Shown one piece after another: positions 8,529-18,028 of a DNA stretch of 64,000 bases. The notes under the pieces are model-generated. The model saw only the letters and a program-made list of their open reading frames with translations, was not told where the DNA came from and did not search any database. The first letter of the stretch is position 1. Each line of letters starts with the position of its first letter. The position numbers and the translations under genes are program-made. Origin of the DNA: Microbacterium sp. LWH11-1.2 (GTDB lineage: Bacteria; Actinomycetota; Actinomycetes; Actinomycetales; Microbacteriaceae); NCBI RefSeq assembly GCF_038397745.1, contig NZ_CP151636.1, positions 3,968,001 through 4,032,000 of the forward strand, given 5' to 3'.

Positions 8529-10015
8529 GATGTCTCCTTCGAAGTGACGGTTCGGGTGATGCGGGCGGGGCGAATCGGTGCGGCTCGCCAGAGATGCGCG
8601 CTCAGGTAGCTGCGCCAGGGAGCGGCGCGCTCTGCCCAGGCCGTGAGCGCCTTGGGCTCGCCCGGGAGGCCGGAAGCCGCGGCACCGGCGCGCAGCGCCA
8701 CGTCTCCGGGGAGCAGGATGTCGGGATCGCCGAGCACCCGCATCCGCACGTAGTCGGCGGTCCACGGACCGATACCCGGCATCGCGAGCAGCGCGGCGCG
8801 TTGCTCCGCTCCGTCGTCGCCGACGGTGAGGCGCAGGGACCCGTCTGCGAGGGCCGCGGCGGCTCCGGTGATCGCTCGGATTCGGGCGGCCGGCCCGCGC
8901 AGCACCTCGGTGCCGCGCTCGGCGATCGCCGCCATCGTCGGGAAGAGCAGACCGCTCTCCGTGCGCTCCCCCAGCGCCTCGGCGAGCCCGCTGAGCGCGG
9001 TGCGCGCCGCCACGACGGTGATCTGCTGTCCGATCATGGCGCGGATCAGCATCTCGTGCGGGTCGGCCGATCCGGGAACGCGGATGCCCGGTGTGCGCGC
9101 CACGAGCGGCGCGAGCTCAGGATGGGCGGAGAGAGCCTCCGCGACGGCGATCGGGTCGGCGTCGAGGTCGAAGATGCGGCGGACGGTCGCGACGAGAGGC
9201 GCGAGGTCGGAGAGCCGTGCGACGCGGGCGCGGAGGCGCAGGCGCTCGGCGGCATCTTGGCGCACCTCGAACCAGGCGGCACCTCCGCTCATGCGCAGGT
9301 GCCGGGAGAACGACGTCGGCGTCGCCTCCTCGACCCCCGGCAGCGCCCGCGCCGTCATCCAGTCGAAGATGCCGCTGGCATCGAGCGGGCCGCGGTACGG
9401 GAGCACGAGGTCGATCACGCCGGAGGCGACCTCGATGCCGGACGACCGTCGGCGCGCACGCAGCTCGCCGGGAGTGAGTCCGAACACCTCGCGGATCGTG
9501 TCGTTGCCCTGCCGGATGCTGGCGAAGCCGGCCGAGAATGCGACATCGGAGATCGACATGTCGGTTCCGACGAGGAGCATCCGCGCGGTGTGCGCCCGAT
9601 GCGCCCTGGCCAGCGCGAGGGGACCCGCGCCCAGCTCGGCGCTGAGCAGTCGGGTGAGGTGACGCGAGGAGTACCCGAGCCGTGCAGCCAGCCCCGGCAC
9701 GCCTTCGCGTTCGATCACGCCGTCGGCGATCAGACGCATCGCTCTGGCCGCCGTGTCGCCGCGGACGTTCCAGGCGGGAGAGCCGGGAGCCGCCTCCGGC
9801 AGGCAGCGCTTGCACGCACGGTAGCCGGCCTCGTGGGCGGCCGCGCTCGTCGGATAGAACGTGACGTTCTGCGGTTTCGGCGTGCGCGCGGGGCAGCTCG
9901 GCCGGCAGTAGATGCCGGTCGAGCGCACCGCCGTCACGAACTGCCCGTCGAAGCGCGTGTCGCGGGCGTTGATCGCCCGATAGCGTTCGTCGAAGTCGGT
10001 CAGGGGGAGGCTCAT
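8525..10015 (-). CDS. Ada-type regulator fused to AlkA DNA-3-methyladenine glycosylase
   Basis: A 496-residue three-part protein. Residues 1-75 are the Ada metal-binding domain: C37, C41, C68 and C71 match the four zinc cysteines of E. coli Ada at almost the same numbers, including the methyl-phosphotriester acceptor. Residues about 85-185 are an AraC-type helix-turn-helix domain ([12 protein letters not shown] and FGLTPGELR). The rest is an AlkA glycosylase: a TATA-box-like N-domain, then a helix-hairpin-helix [12 protein letters not shown] and [10 protein letters not shown] carrying the catalytic Asp region. The protein would sense methylated phosphates, activate transcription and excise alkylated bases. 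It lacks the Ogt domain, which is encoded by the next gene. The ATG has CAGAGT 6 nt upstream. Confidence 0.93.
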   Translation of the reverse strand: MSLPLTDFDERYRAINARDTRFDGQFVTAVRSTGIYCRPSCPARTPKPQNVTFYPTSAAAHEAGYRACKRCLPEAAPGSPAWNVRGDTAARAMRLIADGVIEREGVPGLAARLGYSSRHLTRLLSAELGAGPLALARAHRAHTARMLLVGTDMSISDVAFSAGFASIRQGNDTIREVFGLTPGELRARRRSSGIEVASGVIDLVLPYRGPLDASGIFDWMTARALPGVEEATPTSFSRHLRMSGGAAWFEVRQDAAERLRLRARVARLSDLAPLVATVRRIFDLDADPIAVAEALSAHPELAPLVARTPGIRVPGSADPHEMLIRAMIGQQITVVAARTALSGLAEALGERTESGLLFPTMAAIAERGTEVLRGPAARIRAITGAAAALADGSLRLTVGDDGAEQRAALLAMPGIGPWTADYVRMRVLGDPDILLPGDVALRAGAAASGLPGEPKALTAWAERAAPWRSYLSAHLWRAAPIRPARITRTVTSKETS

Positions 10016-10021
10016 GCCCCC

Positions 10022-10027
10022 ACTCTG
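10022..10027 (-). promoter_or_regulatory. -10 hexamer for a leaderless start (Ada/AlkA)
   Basis: CAGAGT, 6 nt before the ATG at 10015. Confidence 0.4.
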
Positions 10028-10083
10028 TCACGACCCGCCGACATCGACTGGCGGGAATCGGACATCGCTGTGGACGCCCCGGA

Positions 10084-11691
10084 TCAGTGGAAGAAGTGCC
10101 GCTCCCCGGTGAAGAACATCGTCACACCGGCCTTGCGAGCAGCATCGATGACCTCTTCGTCGCGCACCGACCCACCCGGCTGCACGATGGCCGTGACACC
10201 CGCGTCGATGAGCACCTGGGCGCCGTCCGCGAACGGGAAGAACGCGTCGGACGCCGCGACCGATCCGGCCGCGCGATCTCCCGCCCGCTCGACCGCGAGG
10301 CGGCACGAGTCGACGCGATTGACCTGGCCCATGCCGACGCCGACCGTGGCGTTGTCCTTCGCGAGCACGATCGCGTTGGATTTCACCGCGCGGCACGCCT
10401 TCCACGCGAAGATGAGGTTGACCATCTCGTCATCGCTCGGACGCTCACCGGAGACGAGCTCCCAGTTCTCGGCGACGGATCCGATGTCGTCGGGGAAGCG
10501 GTCGGCGTCCTGCAACAGCAGGCCACCGGAGACCAGACGCACGTCCATCCGCTCCTGCTGCCAGTCCTCCGGCAGCTGCAGCAGGCGGAGGTTCTTCTTC
10601 GCCTTGAACACCTCGAGCGCGGCCGGCTCGAACGAGGGCGCGACGATGACCTCGGTGAAGATGTCCTTCAGGTTCTCGGCCATCTTGAGGGTCACCGTGC
10701 CGTTGGCGGCGATCACGCCGCCGTACGCCGACACCGGGTCGCACTCGTGCGCGCGCAGGTGGGCGCTGGCGATGGGGTCGAGGGCGTTCGGCGCGGTGGT
10801 GGCGATCCCGCACGGGTTCGCGTGCTTGATGATCGCGACGGCCGGCTTCACCATGTCGTAGGCGGCACGCAGCGCGGCATCCGCGTCGACGTAGTTGTTG
10901 TACGACATCTCCTTGCCCTGGAGCTGCGTCGCCTGCGCGATGCCGTGGCCGCCGGCGCGCGTGTAGATCGCGGCGCGCTGGTGCGAGTTCTCGCCGTAGC
11001 GCAGCGTGGCGAGACGCTCGGCCTGGATCGTCAGGTGCACCGGCAGGTCGTCCGGCTCGCCGAGCGTTCCCTCGGCGAACCACTGCGCGACGGCGGTGTC
11101 GTAGGAGGCGGTGTGCGCGAACGCCCGGGCGGCGAGTTCGCGGCGCTGCGACAGCGAGGTGCCACCTTCGCCGATCGCCGCGACGACCGCGGGATAGGAC
11201 TGGGGAGAGACGACGATCGCGACGTTGGCGTGGTTCTTCGCCGCGGCGCGCACCATCGCCGGCCCGCCGATGTCGATCTGCTCCACGACGTCGTCGCCGA
11301 CGGCACCGGAGGCGACCGTCTCGACGAACGGGTAGAGGTTCACCACGACCAGCTCGAACGGGGCGATGTCGAGCTCCTGCAGCTGACGCTCGTGGTCCGC
11401 GAGGCGGAGGTCGGCGAGCAGACCGCCGTGGACCTTGGGGTGCAGCGTCTTCACGCGTCCGTCGAGCATCTCCGCAACGCCCGTGACGGCGGCGACGTCG
11501 GTCACGTCGAAGCCCGCATCGCGGATCGTCGCGGCCGTCGATCCGGTCGAGACGATCTCCACTCCGGCGGCGGCCAGCGCTTCGGCGAGCACGAGCAGAT
11601 CGGTCTTGTCGCTCACCGAGACGAGCGCGCGCCGGATCGGCACGGTGTCGCGATCGCGGTAGAGCGAGGGGTCGTGGCGGGGGCCGGCCAT
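10084..11691 (-). CDS. purH: Bifunctional AICAR transformylase / IMP cyclohydrolase
   Basis: A 535-residue enzyme catalysing the last two steps of IMP synthesis: formyl transfer to AICAR, then ring closure. The N-terminal MGS-like cyclohydrolase domain begins [11 protein letters not shown] and includes the STGSTA phosphate loop and [10 protein letters not shown]. The C-terminal transformylase domain shows [16 protein letters not shown] and SRFPD-region equivalents, with FFPFADG and IQPGGS near the end, all expected. The length equals other PurH proteins. GAAGGAG precedes the ATG. It is 42 bp downstream of purN in the same direction, forming a purNH unit behind the PerM-like gene. Confidence 0.97.
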   Translation of the reverse strand: MAGPRHDPSLYRDRDTVPIRRALVSVSDKTDLLVLAEALAAAGVEIVSTGSTAATIRDAGFDVTDVAAVTGVAEMLDGRVKTLHPKVHGGLLADLRLADHERQLQELDIAPFELVVVNLYPFVETVASGAVGDDVVEQIDIGGPAMVRAAAKNHANVAIVVSPQSYPAVVAAIGEGGTSLSQRRELAARAFAHTASYDTAVAQWFAEGTLGEPDDLPVHLTIQAERLATLRYGENSHQRAAIYTRAGGHGIAQATQLQGKEMSYNNYVDADAALRAAYDMVKPAVAIIKHANPCGIATTAPNALDPIASAHLRAHECDPVSAYGGVIAANGTVTLKMAENLKDIFTEVIVAPSFEPAALEVFKAKKNLRLLQLPEDWQQERMDVRLVSGGLLLQDADRFPDDIGSVAENWELVSGERPSDDEMVNLIFAWKACRAVKSNAIVLAKDNATVGVGMGQVNRVDSCRLAVERAGDRAAGSVAASDAFFPFADGAQVLIDAGVTAIVQPGGSVRDEEVIDAARKAGVTMFFTGERHFFH

Positions 11692-11732
11692 GGTGGGCTC
11701 CTTCGTGCGTGAGGTGCGTCGGGTGGAAGCTG

Positions 11733-12320
11733 TCAGGGTGCGGGGGTCAGTGCGAGCTCGCCGGTGGCGATGGCGCGCACGACGTCGATGAGCAGTCGAC
11801 GCTCGACGGGCTTGATGCGCTCGTGCAGGCTGTGCTCGGTGTCGCCGGGCAGGATCGGCACGCGTTCCTGCGCGAGGATCGGTCCGGTGTCCACACCGTC
11901 GTCGACCACGATCACGCTCGCACCGGTCTGCTCGACGCCGGCGGCCAGCGCGTCGCGAACGCCGTGGGCGCCCGGGAACTCCGGGAGGAACGCCGGGTGC
12001 GTGTTCAGCAGCCGCGGCGAGTACTCCGCGACCAGCGCCGGCGGCAGCAGGCGCATGAGCCCGCTGAGGACGACCAGATCCGGAGTCCAGACGGCGAGCT
12101 GTCGTCCGAGCTCTTCACCCCACGCCTCGCGACTGTCGTGCTCGTGCCACGGCACCGTGAAGCTGGGGATGCCGAACTCCTCGGCGTGCGCCAGCCCGTC
12201 GGCTTCGCGGTCGGCGCCGACCACGACGACCCTGGCGGGGAAATCGGGGTGACGAGCGGCCTCGAGGAGGGCGCGAAGGTTCGAGCCGGTGCCCGAGATG
12301 AGAACGGCGACCGTGAGCAC
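11733..12320 (-). CDS. purN: Phosphoribosylglycinamide formyltransferase
   Basis: A 195-residue GAR transformylase, the third step of purine synthesis, using 10-formyltetrahydrofolate. The start [14 protein letters not shown] is the phosphate-binding loop. The catalytic trio sits in [15 protein letters not shown] (Asn, His) and [12 protein letters not shown] (Asp), all intact. It starts at a GTG with TAGACT exactly 6 nt upstream, giving purN its own leaderless promoter inside the perM-purN-purH run. The spacing to purH is 41 bp. The order PerM-like/PurN/PurH matches Rv0955-Rv0956-Rv0957 of Mycobacterium tuberculosis. Confidence 0.96.
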   Translation of the reverse strand: MLTVAVLISGTGSNLRALLEAARHPDFPARVVVVGADREADGLAHAEEFGIPSFTVPWHEHDSREAWGEELGRQLAVWTPDLVVLSGLMRLLPPALVAEYSPRLLNTHPAFLPEFPGAHGVRDALAAGVEQTGASVIVVDDGVDTGPILAQERVPILPGDTEHSLHERIKPVERRLLIDVVRAIATGELALTPAP

Positions 12321-12326
12321 GCGCCC

Positions 12327-12332
12327 AGTCTA
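12327..12332 (-). promoter_or_regulatory. -10 hexamer for a leaderless start (purN)
   Basis: TAGACT, 6 nt before the GTG at 12320. Confidence 0.55.
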
Positions 12333-12382
12333 CCGGGGCGCGGGCAGTGCTCCCGCCTCGCATCCGCCGTCGTCCGAGGGCA

Positions 12383-13774
12383 TCAGTCGAGACGGTCCGA
12401 GGGGTCGCGCTTCGGGATCGTGAACCCGCGGGGGTCGTCCAGCGGCGCCGTGTCGTCGAACGGGGAGGGGCCGGTGGTGCGTGCCGCGTCGGATGCCGGC
12501 GCCGGGTCGCCGTCCACGAGCGGCTCGGCCGACATCTCGGCCAGCCACCGATCGGTGCGCTCCTCCGCCAGCTCGTCGCGATGTCGCGGCGACAGCAGCA
12601 GGATCGCGGCCCCGAGGAGCACCTCGCCGCCCAGGGCGAGGGCGAACGGGAGCGGCGACGGCCCGACCTCTGCCAGTCGACCCGGTCCCATCGACCCCGA
12701 GGCGAGCACCGCGGCGAGCGCGGCGATCCCCGCGGTCACGGCGCCGATGCCGAGTGCGATGACCGTTCGCTGGGACATGCCGAGCGGCGTGCCCTCCCAC
12801 ACCAGGCGGGAGCGGACGGCCCAGCCGGCGAAGGCACCGGCGGCGATCGGCACGAGCACGATGATCAGCATCCAGATCGAGCTGTTCTCCGGGAGCAGGC
12901 CGAAGACCGGGATGCCGGGGACCACTCCCAGCTGCGTGCCCGCCGGCGACACCGCGGTCCCGGCGCCGACCGCGAAACCCGGTCCCGCGATCCAGGACGC
13001 CACCCACACGATCAGCGTCGGCAGGTAGACGAGCTGGCCGAGCGTCATGACCGTCAGCCCGAGCACGTCGACGCGGGCCGCCTGGAACAGGGCGACGACC
13101 TCCCCGCCGCGCAGCGCGATCATCACGGCGAGCGCCGTGGCCGCCGCGCCCGTCACGGCGACGATGACGATGGCCGTGCCGCGCACGATCGCGGCCGGGA
13201 CCGCCGCCCAGTCCTCCCTGGCGTCGAGCGCGTCGTGGATGCGATCCAGCAGGCCCCCGTCGCCCTCCTCCCAGGCGACGCGGACTCCGCCGCACATCGC
13301 GCCGACGAGGTACACCGCAGGCGGGAGGAGGATCGCCAGGAACAAGGGGGTCTGCGCCGCCGCGAGCTCTGTGCTGAGCGCGACGCCGGTCGCGATGAGG
13401 GCGAAGACGGCCGAGCCGGAGAGCGCGCCGAGGAGCCAGGCGCCGGCGGTCGCGGCACGCTTGCCGGAGCGTGCGGCGAACAGCAGGGTGAACAGCAGGA
13501 ATGCGAGCGGGGTGATCGATACGGCGAAGCTCGCGGCTTCGGTCGGGAGGCCGAGCGCGACGATGAGCTCGTCGGGGATCGTCACCGCGAGCGGCACTCC
13601 GTGACCGAACTCCCACAGGGTGCCGGTGAGCGGCCAGAGCGCACCCCAGTCGGCGGTGACGCCGAACGCCAGCGTCCAGAGCAGCGTCAGCGGCGCCAGG
13701 AGCACGGCGAGGCCGACCGCGGCGGCGATGGCGGCGTCGAAGGCGGCGAGGAGCGCGACGAGGAGGCGTTGCAT
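12383..13774 (-). CDS. DUF6350 / PerM-like polytopic membrane protein
   Basis: A 463-residue integral membrane protein with about ten hydrophobic segments over residues 1-385, followed by a charged, Asp/Pro-rich cytoplasmic tail. It has no catalytic motif that I recognise. Its place directly before purN and purH is that of Rv0955 (PerM), a membrane protein needed for cell division under some conditions in Mycobacterium tuberculosis, and Streptomyces homologues carry the DUF6350 label. The assignment rests on topology, length and synteny. The ATG at 13774 has TAGTCT 9 nt upstream. It is divergent from the NCS2 permease. Confidence 0.75.
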   Translation of the reverse strand: MQRLLVALLAAFDAAIAAAVGLAVLLAPLTLLWTLAFGVTADWGALWPLTGTLWEFGHGVPLAVTIPDELIVALGLPTEAASFAVSITPLAFLLFTLLFAARSGKRAATAGAWLLGALSGSAVFALIATGVALSTELAAAQTPLFLAILLPPAVYLVGAMCGGVRVAWEEGDGGLLDRIHDALDAREDWAAVPAAIVRGTAIVIVAVTGAAATALAVMIALRGGEVVALFQAARVDVLGLTVMTLGQLVYLPTLIVWVASWIAGPGFAVGAGTAVSPAGTQLGVVPGIPVFGLLPENSSIWMLIIVLVPIAAGAFAGWAVRSRLVWEGTPLGMSQRTVIALGIGAVTAGIAALAAVLASGSMGPGRLAEVGPSPLPFALALGGEVLLGAAILLLSPRHRDELAEERTDRWLAEMSAEPLVDGDPAPASDAARTTGPSPFDDTAPLDDPRGFTIPKRDPSDRLD

Positions 13775-13866
13775 ATCGAATCGAGACTACGACGAGTTCC
13801 CGCTCACCTCCTGGGGGCGCGCGCTGGTCGGACGACACGATAGCGTCTTCTCCGGAGGTTCCCCCG

Positions 13867-15345
13867 ATGACAACTGCCCCGTCCCCCGCCCACGCGCCCA
13901 CTGAGCCCACGAGCGCTCTCGATCGCTACTTCGAGATCAGCAAGCGAGGATCCACGGTCGGCACCGAGATCCGCGGTGGCCTGGTGACGTTCGTCACGAT
14001 GGCGTACATCGTGATCCTGAACCCGATCATCCTGTCGGGCAAACCCGATGTCGCGGGCGACATGCTCGCCTTCAACGCCGTGGGAGCTGCCACCGCCCTC
14101 ACCGCCGGTGTGATGACGATCCTGTTCGGACTCGTCACGCGCCTGCCGTTCGGCTTCGCGGCAGGTCTCGGCATCAACGCCTTCGTGGCCTTCTCGGTGG
14201 TCGGCCAGGTCACCTGGCCCGAGGCGATGGCGCTCGTGATGATCAACGGCGTCATCATCGTGCTGCTCGCGGCCACCGGACTGCGGAAGGCGATCTTCGA
14301 CGCGGTCCCCTTCCAGCTGAAGATCGCGATCACGGTCGGAATCGGCCTGTTCATCGCCTTCATCGGCTTCGTCAACTCCGGCTTCGTCACCGCGACGGGC
14401 GCCTCCTCTCCCCCGGTCGGCCTCGGCGTGAACGGCTCGGTGGCGACCGTGCCGAGCCTGCTCTTCGTGATCACGCTCCTGCTCACCGGCATCCTGGTGG
14501 CGCTGCGGATCAAGGGCGGCATGCTGATCGGACTCGTCGGCGGCACGGTGCTCGCCGTGATCGTCGAGGCGATCTGGCACATCGGCCCGCGCGGCTTCGA
14601 CGACGAGGGGAATGTCGTCAACCCCGGCGGCTGGGGGCTGACCGTTCCCGCGCTGAACGGCTCGCCTGTGAGCGTTCCGGACCTCAGCCTGGTCGGCGCC
14701 GTCGACTTCACGTTCGACTTCGGCAAGGTCAGCGTCGTCGCGCTGGTCATGATCGTCTTCACACTGCTCTTCACGAACTTCTTCGACGCCATGGGCACCA
14801 TGACTGGCCTGGCCAAGGAGGCGAACCTCGCCGATGACAACGGCGACTTCCCCCGCATCAAGTCCGCACTGATCGTCGAGGGTGTCGGCGCGATCGCCGG
14901 CGGCGCGACCTCGTCCTCCTCGAGCACCGTGTTCATCGAGTCGGGTGCGGGCATCGGCGAAGGGGCGCGCACCGGCCTCGCGAACGTCGTCACCGGCGTC
15001 GTCTTCCTGCTCGCGATGTTCCTGACGCCGCTCACGTCGATCGTGCCGACCGAGATCGCCGCTGCCGCGCTGATCATCGTGGGTGCGATGATGATGGCGC
15101 AGATCCGCCACATCGACTTCGGCGACTTCCGCGTGCTGCTGCCGGTCTTCCTCACCGTGTCGGTCATGCCGCTGACCTACTCGATCGCCAACGGCATCGG
15201 CGCGGGCTTCGTCAGCTGGGTGCTCATCCACGCGTTCTCCGGCAAGGCCAAGAGCATCAGCCCCCTGCTGTGGGTGGTCGGCGCGGGCTTCCTGATCTTC
15301 TTCGCGCGGGGCCCGATCGAGGCGCTGTTCGGCATCGGGATCTGA
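13867..15345 (+). CDS. NCS2 family purine permease (AzgA/PbuG-type)
   Basis: A 492-residue transporter with 12-14 membrane segments, imported substrate most likely guanine or hypoxanthine by proton symport. The N-terminal FEISKRGSTVGTEIRGGLVTF and LPFGFAAGLGINAFVAF are typical of the AzgA branch. The substrate-site stretch is visible as TNFFDAMGTMTGL and in GGATSSSSSTVFIESGAGIGEGARTGL. The ATG follows CCGGAGG with an 8-nt spacer. The gene is divergent from the perM-purN-purH unit, so purine salvage and purine synthesis share a 92-bp intergenic region. A strong hairpin terminator follows at 15360. Confidence 0.92.
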   Translation: MTTAPSPAHAPTEPTSALDRYFEISKRGSTVGTEIRGGLVTFVTMAYIVILNPIILSGKPDVAGDMLAFNAVGAATALTAGVMTILFGLVTRLPFGFAAGLGINAFVAFSVVGQVTWPEAMALVMINGVIIVLLAATGLRKAIFDAVPFQLKIAITVGIGLFIAFIGFVNSGFVTATGASSPPVGLGVNGSVATVPSLLFVITLLLTGILVALRIKGGMLIGLVGGTVLAVIVEAIWHIGPRGFDDEGNVVNPGGWGLTVPALNGSPVSVPDLSLVGAVDFTFDFGKVSVVALVMIVFTLLFTNFFDAMGTMTGLAKEANLADDNGDFPRIKSALIVEGVGAIAGGATSSSSSTVFIESGAGIGEGARTGLANVVTGVVFLLAMFLTPLTSIVPTEIAAAALIIVGAMMMAQIRHIDFGDFRVLLPVFLTVSVMPLTYSIANGIGAGFVSWVLIHAFSGKAKSISPLLWVVGAGFLIFFARGPIEALFGIGI

Positions 15346-15359
15346 TATCCCGATATGAA

Positions 15360-15393
15360 GGAGGGGGCGGATGCTGCGGCATCCGCCCCCTCC
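15360..15393 (+). terminator. Terminator of the NCS2 permease gene
   Basis: A 15-bp perfect GC-rich stem (GGAGGGGGCGGATGC and its complement) with a 4-nt loop at 15375-15378, 14 nt after the stop codon. It ends just before the -10 of the next gene. Confidence 0.85.
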
Positions 15394-15397
15394 GTCT

Positions 15398-15403
15398 TAC
15401 GCT
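15398..15403 (+). promoter_or_regulatory. -10 hexamer for a leaderless start (hypothetical 15411-15932)
   Basis: TACGCT, 7 nt before the GTG at 15411. Confidence 0.5.
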
Positions 15404-15410
15404 CGTCGTC

Positions 15411-15932
15411 GTGACGGATCCCGGCGACGAACAGGAGTTCACGCTGCTGCATCGGATGAACACCTGGGGTCTGTCGAGCGATCGTCCGGGGAGTCTGAGC
15501 TGGGAGTACCGCGGGCAGGTCTGGCAGGCACGCCGCCCGGCCGACGGCGATCCTCCCTCGGAGGTCAGCGTCCGATGCCCCCAGTGCTACGAGACCCTCG
15601 CGCTCCGCGTCGAGTCGGTGCGAGCGATGCGTCGGCGGAAGACCATCCTCCGATGCGCAGCCCTGCTCCTCGCCCTCATCGGCGTACTCGCCATCGTCTC
15701 GTGCGCCGCCCAGGTCGGCGTGGCCGACGACAGCTCTCTCGCCGACGGCATCCGCTCGTCGGCGAGTGCCGGGGCAGCCATCAGCACGCTGCTCGTGATC
15801 GCGTCGCTCACGGCGGCGTGGACGCTGATCCTCACGGCCGCGAACCAGGTCGGAGTGCAGGGCCACGGCGCGGGAGCTCCGGCCTTCGCCCGGCATCGTG
15901 TGCAGCAGGGCCCGTCGTCACCGGCCCCGTAG
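15411..15932 (+). CDS. Hypothetical protein with a CPQC motif and two membrane helices
   Basis: A 173-residue protein of unknown function. The N-terminal 75 residues are soluble and include VRCPQCYETLALRV, a single CxxC that could hold half of a metal site. Two hydrophobic segments follow at about residues 80-105 (starting TILRCAALLLALIGVL) and 120-145 (AISTLLVIASLTAAWTL), then a short basic, Pro-rich tail. No Shine-Dalgarno is present. The GTG start is chosen because TACGCT lies 7 nt upstream and because an upstream extension would run through the terminator stem. Its neighbours (NCS2 permease, homocysteine methyltransferase) give no functional hint. Confidence 0.6.
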   Translation: MTDPGDEQEFTLLHRMNTWGLSSDRPGSLSWEYRGQVWQARRPADGDPPSEVSVRCPQCYETLALRVESVRAMRRRKTILRCAALLLALIGVLAIVSCAAQVGVADDSSLADGIRSSASAGAAISTLLVIASLTAAWTLILTAANQVGVQGHGAGAPAFARHRVQQGPSSPAP

Positions 15933-15986
15933 CGATCCCGGCGGCTCTCTGGTAGACCGGAGGCACCTCCCGAGAAGGTGGATCCG

Positions 15987-16922
15987 ATGTCCGCATCCGA
16001 CGCGGCCGCAGGCGCCCGCTATGTCACCGACGGCGGTCTCGAGACCGACCTGATCTTCCACCATGGCGTCGAACTTCCCGACTTCGCCGCGTTCGTGCTG
16101 CTCGACGACGAGCGTGGCCGTGGCCTGCTGCGGGACTACTACCGCGGGTTCGCCGAGGTCGCGCGCGCGCACGGTGCCAGTCTGAGGCTCGAGTCCGCCA
16201 CCTGGCGGGCGAGCGCGGACTGGGGTGCGCGACGGGGGTACGACGCGGCAGCCCTCCGCAGATCCAACGTCGCCGCGGTGGACCTGCTCCACGATGTCGC
16301 GGCGGACTTCCGCGATCTGCCCGAGGTCCGCCTCGTCGGGGTGATCGGTCCCCGCGGCGACGGCTACCGACCCGGCTCATGGGACGCCCGCAGCGGAGCC
16401 GACGACGCACTCGCCTACCACCGGGCGCAGGTGCGGGCGCTCAGCGATGCCGGAGTGCACGTCATCGCGGCGTACACGCTCACGGATCCCGCCGAGGCCA
16501 TCGGCATCGTCCGCGCCGCACGCGAGGCCGGGATGCCGGTCGAGATCTCCTTCACCGTGGAGACCGACGGGCTTCTCGCCTCGGGACGCACTCTGGCGGA
16601 GACGATCGACCTCGTCGATGCGGCCGCCTCGCCGGACGGCTATCTGTTGAACTGCGCGCATCCGGAGCACCTCGACCGCGCGATCGATCCGACGGTCACC
16701 GCGCGGATCATCGGCATCCGTCCCAACGCGTCTCGTCTGTCGCACGCGGAACTCGACGAAGCCGAGCAGCTCGACGACGGCGATCCGGAGGAACTCGCCG
16801 CCCGCACCGTCGAGCTACTGCAGCGGATGCCGGCTGTGCGCGTGATCGGCGGATGCTGCGGCACCGACGTGCGCCATATCGCGGAGATGTGGCGTCGGCT
16901 CAGCGCGCACGAATCCGGCTGA
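15987..16922 (+). CDS. Homocysteine S-methyltransferase family protein (MmuM-like)
   Basis: A 311-residue (beta/alpha)8 zinc enzyme of the S-methylmethionine/betaine:homocysteine methyltransferase family. It opens YVTDGGLETDLIFHHGVELP, the usual family entry. The zinc cysteines are in NCAHPEH and GGCCGTDVRHI near the C-terminus. The family transfers a methyl group from S-methylmethionine or a related donor to homocysteine, making methionine. ATG 15987 is preferred over an in-frame GTG at 15978 because GAGAAGG sits 7 nt before it. The gene converges with the VOC gene at 16952 with a 29-bp gap. The donor substrate cannot be told from the sequence. Confidence 0.88.
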   Translation: MSASDAAAGARYVTDGGLETDLIFHHGVELPDFAAFVLLDDERGRGLLRDYYRGFAEVARAHGASLRLESATWRASADWGARRGYDAAALRRSNVAAVDLLHDVAADFRDLPEVRLVGVIGPRGDGYRPGSWDARSGADDALAYHRAQVRALSDAGVHVIAAYTLTDPAEAIGIVRAAREAGMPVEISFTVETDGLLASGRTLAETIDLVDAAASPDGYLLNCAHPEHLDRAIDPTVTARIIGIRPNASRLSHAELDEAEQLDDGDPEELAARTVELLQRMPAVRVIGGCCGTDVRHIAEMWRRLSAHESG

Positions 16923-16951
16923 GGCGACGAGGCTCCGTCGCCGAGCAGATC

Positions 16952-17353
16952 TCAGGCGAACGCGGCGGCGAACTCGGGTGCCGGCTCGATCGGCTCGATC
17001 ACGTCGATGAGCACGCCGCCCGGCGCCTCGACGATGAAGTGCCGCTGGCCGAAGGCCTCGTCGCGCAGCGTGAGGCGTTCAGGGAGCTCGCGCTCCCCCA
17101 CCAGCCGGGCATGCTCGGCGGTGGCATCGGCGACCTCGACGTTGAGCAGCAGTCCACGCACCGGCTCACGGAAACCGGCGGGGATCGTCTCATGCCGCCG
17201 GTCGAGGATCGCGAGCTCGCCGCCCTCGAAGCGCAGGCTCACGTACCAGTCGGTCTCGAAGGTCGTCTCGAAGCCGAGCTCGTCTCGATAGAAGGCCGCG
17301 GCTTCGGCGACGTCGTCGACCATCAGCACGGGGTAGAAGCTCGTGATGTGCAT
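16952..17353 (-). CDS. VOC (glyoxalase/bleomycin-resistance) family protein
   Basis: A 133-residue single-chain VOC protein (two beta-alpha-beta-beta-beta modules). It begins [28 protein letters not shown], the classic first module, and ends [16 protein letters not shown], the second-module edge strand with a possible metal Glu/Asp. Function within this superfamily cannot be predicted. AAGGAGAT precedes the ATG at 17353. It is transcribed divergently from a TetR gene, and the shared promoter region carries two mirrored repeats, so TetR very likely controls both genes. It may be a resistance or detoxification protein, which is inferred from that pairing only. Confidence 0.85.
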   Translation of the reverse strand: MHITSFYPVLMVDDVAEAAAFYRDELGFETTFETDWYVSLRFEGGELAILDRRHETIPAGFREPVRGLLLNVEVADATAEHARLVGERELPERLTLRDEAFGQRHFIVEAPGGVLIDVIEPIEPAPEFAAAFA

Positions 17354-17361
17354 GCGGATCT

Positions 17362-17422
17362 CCTTTACATACTCTGTGTTTGTATCTTCGGGTCTAGAAT
17401 ACATACACACCGCACGTAAAGG
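17362..17422. promoter_or_regulatory. Mirrored operator-like repeats in the VOC/TetR divergent promoter
   Basis: Read from the centre outwards, each strand shows ATACAAACACAGAG-ATGTAAAGGA-like sequence: on the minus strand 17386-17362, on the plus strand 17398-17422 (ATACATACACACC then CGTAAAGGA). Each copy ends in the ribosome-binding AAAGGA of its own gene. A TAGAAT -10 candidate for tetR (17395-17400) lies at the inner edge of the plus copy. The layout fits a TetR protein repressing both directions from two sites. Confidence 0.55.
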
Positions 17423-17428
17423 AACCCT

Positions 17429-18010
17429 ATGCCTCGAGCCTCCGCCGCCGACGCCGCCGCGACCGCCCGCCGGATCCTCGAGGTCGCCGGCGCCCACTTC
17501 GCCGAGCACGGCTACGCCGCAGCATCCGTCGACGAGATCGCTCGCGCAGCGCAGGTCACGCGCGGCGCCGTGTACCACCACTACACGTCGAAGCCGCTCC
17601 TCTTCGCGGCGGTGGCCTCCGCGCAGCAGGGGCTCGTCGCCGACGCGATCATGTCAGCCACGGCGGACAGCGCCCCGGATGCGGCGCTCCGCGACGGCAG
17701 CCACGCGTTCCTCGACGCGATCACGCGCGGCGCGGCCGCGCGCGTCCTGCTCGTCGACGGGCCTGCTGTGCTGAGCTGGGAGGACTGGCGACGGTTCGAT
17801 GCCGAAGGCCCTGCCGTGACGTTGCACGAGGGTCTCGCCGACGCCGGGATCGCGCCGGCGCTGCGAGATGCACTGACGGCGGCACTCTCGGGAGCCATGA
17901 ACGAGCTCGCGCTCTGGTTGTCGGAGCGGCCGGCGGATGCCGCGGCTCGCGCCCAGGCGCACGACGCGCTCGACCAGCTGCTGGACGCTGTGGTTCCGCA
18001 GACGTCCTGA
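17429..18010 (+). CDS. TetR family transcriptional regulator
   Basis: A 193-residue protein. Residues 12-58 form the TetR DNA-binding domain ([20 protein letters not shown] then [13 protein letters not shown]), with the recognition helix GAVYHHY strongly conserved. The C-terminal ligand-binding half is helical, with [15 protein letters not shown] as its most distinctive stretch, seen in many actinobacterial TetR proteins. AAAGGA precedes the ATG. It is divergent from the VOC gene, with mirrored repeats between them that could be its operators. A 75-bp intergenic repeat and the sucD terminator follow. Confidence 0.92.
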   Translation: MPRASAADAAATARRILEVAGAHFAEHGYAAASVDEIARAAQVTRGAVYHHYTSKPLLFAAVASAQQGLVADAIMSATADSAPDAALRDGSHAFLDAITRGAAARVLLVDGPAVLSWEDWRRFDAEGPAVTLHEGLADAGIAPALRDALTAALSGAMNELALWLSERPADAAARAQAHDALDQLLDAVVPQTS

Positions 18011-18028
18011 CCGCGGCCCAGGGCCCCA

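Noticed and set aside
10034..10055. CCCGCC/GGCGGG as purH terminator
   Set aside because: Only a 6-bp stem with a 10-nt loop, too weak to call in a GC-rich genome.
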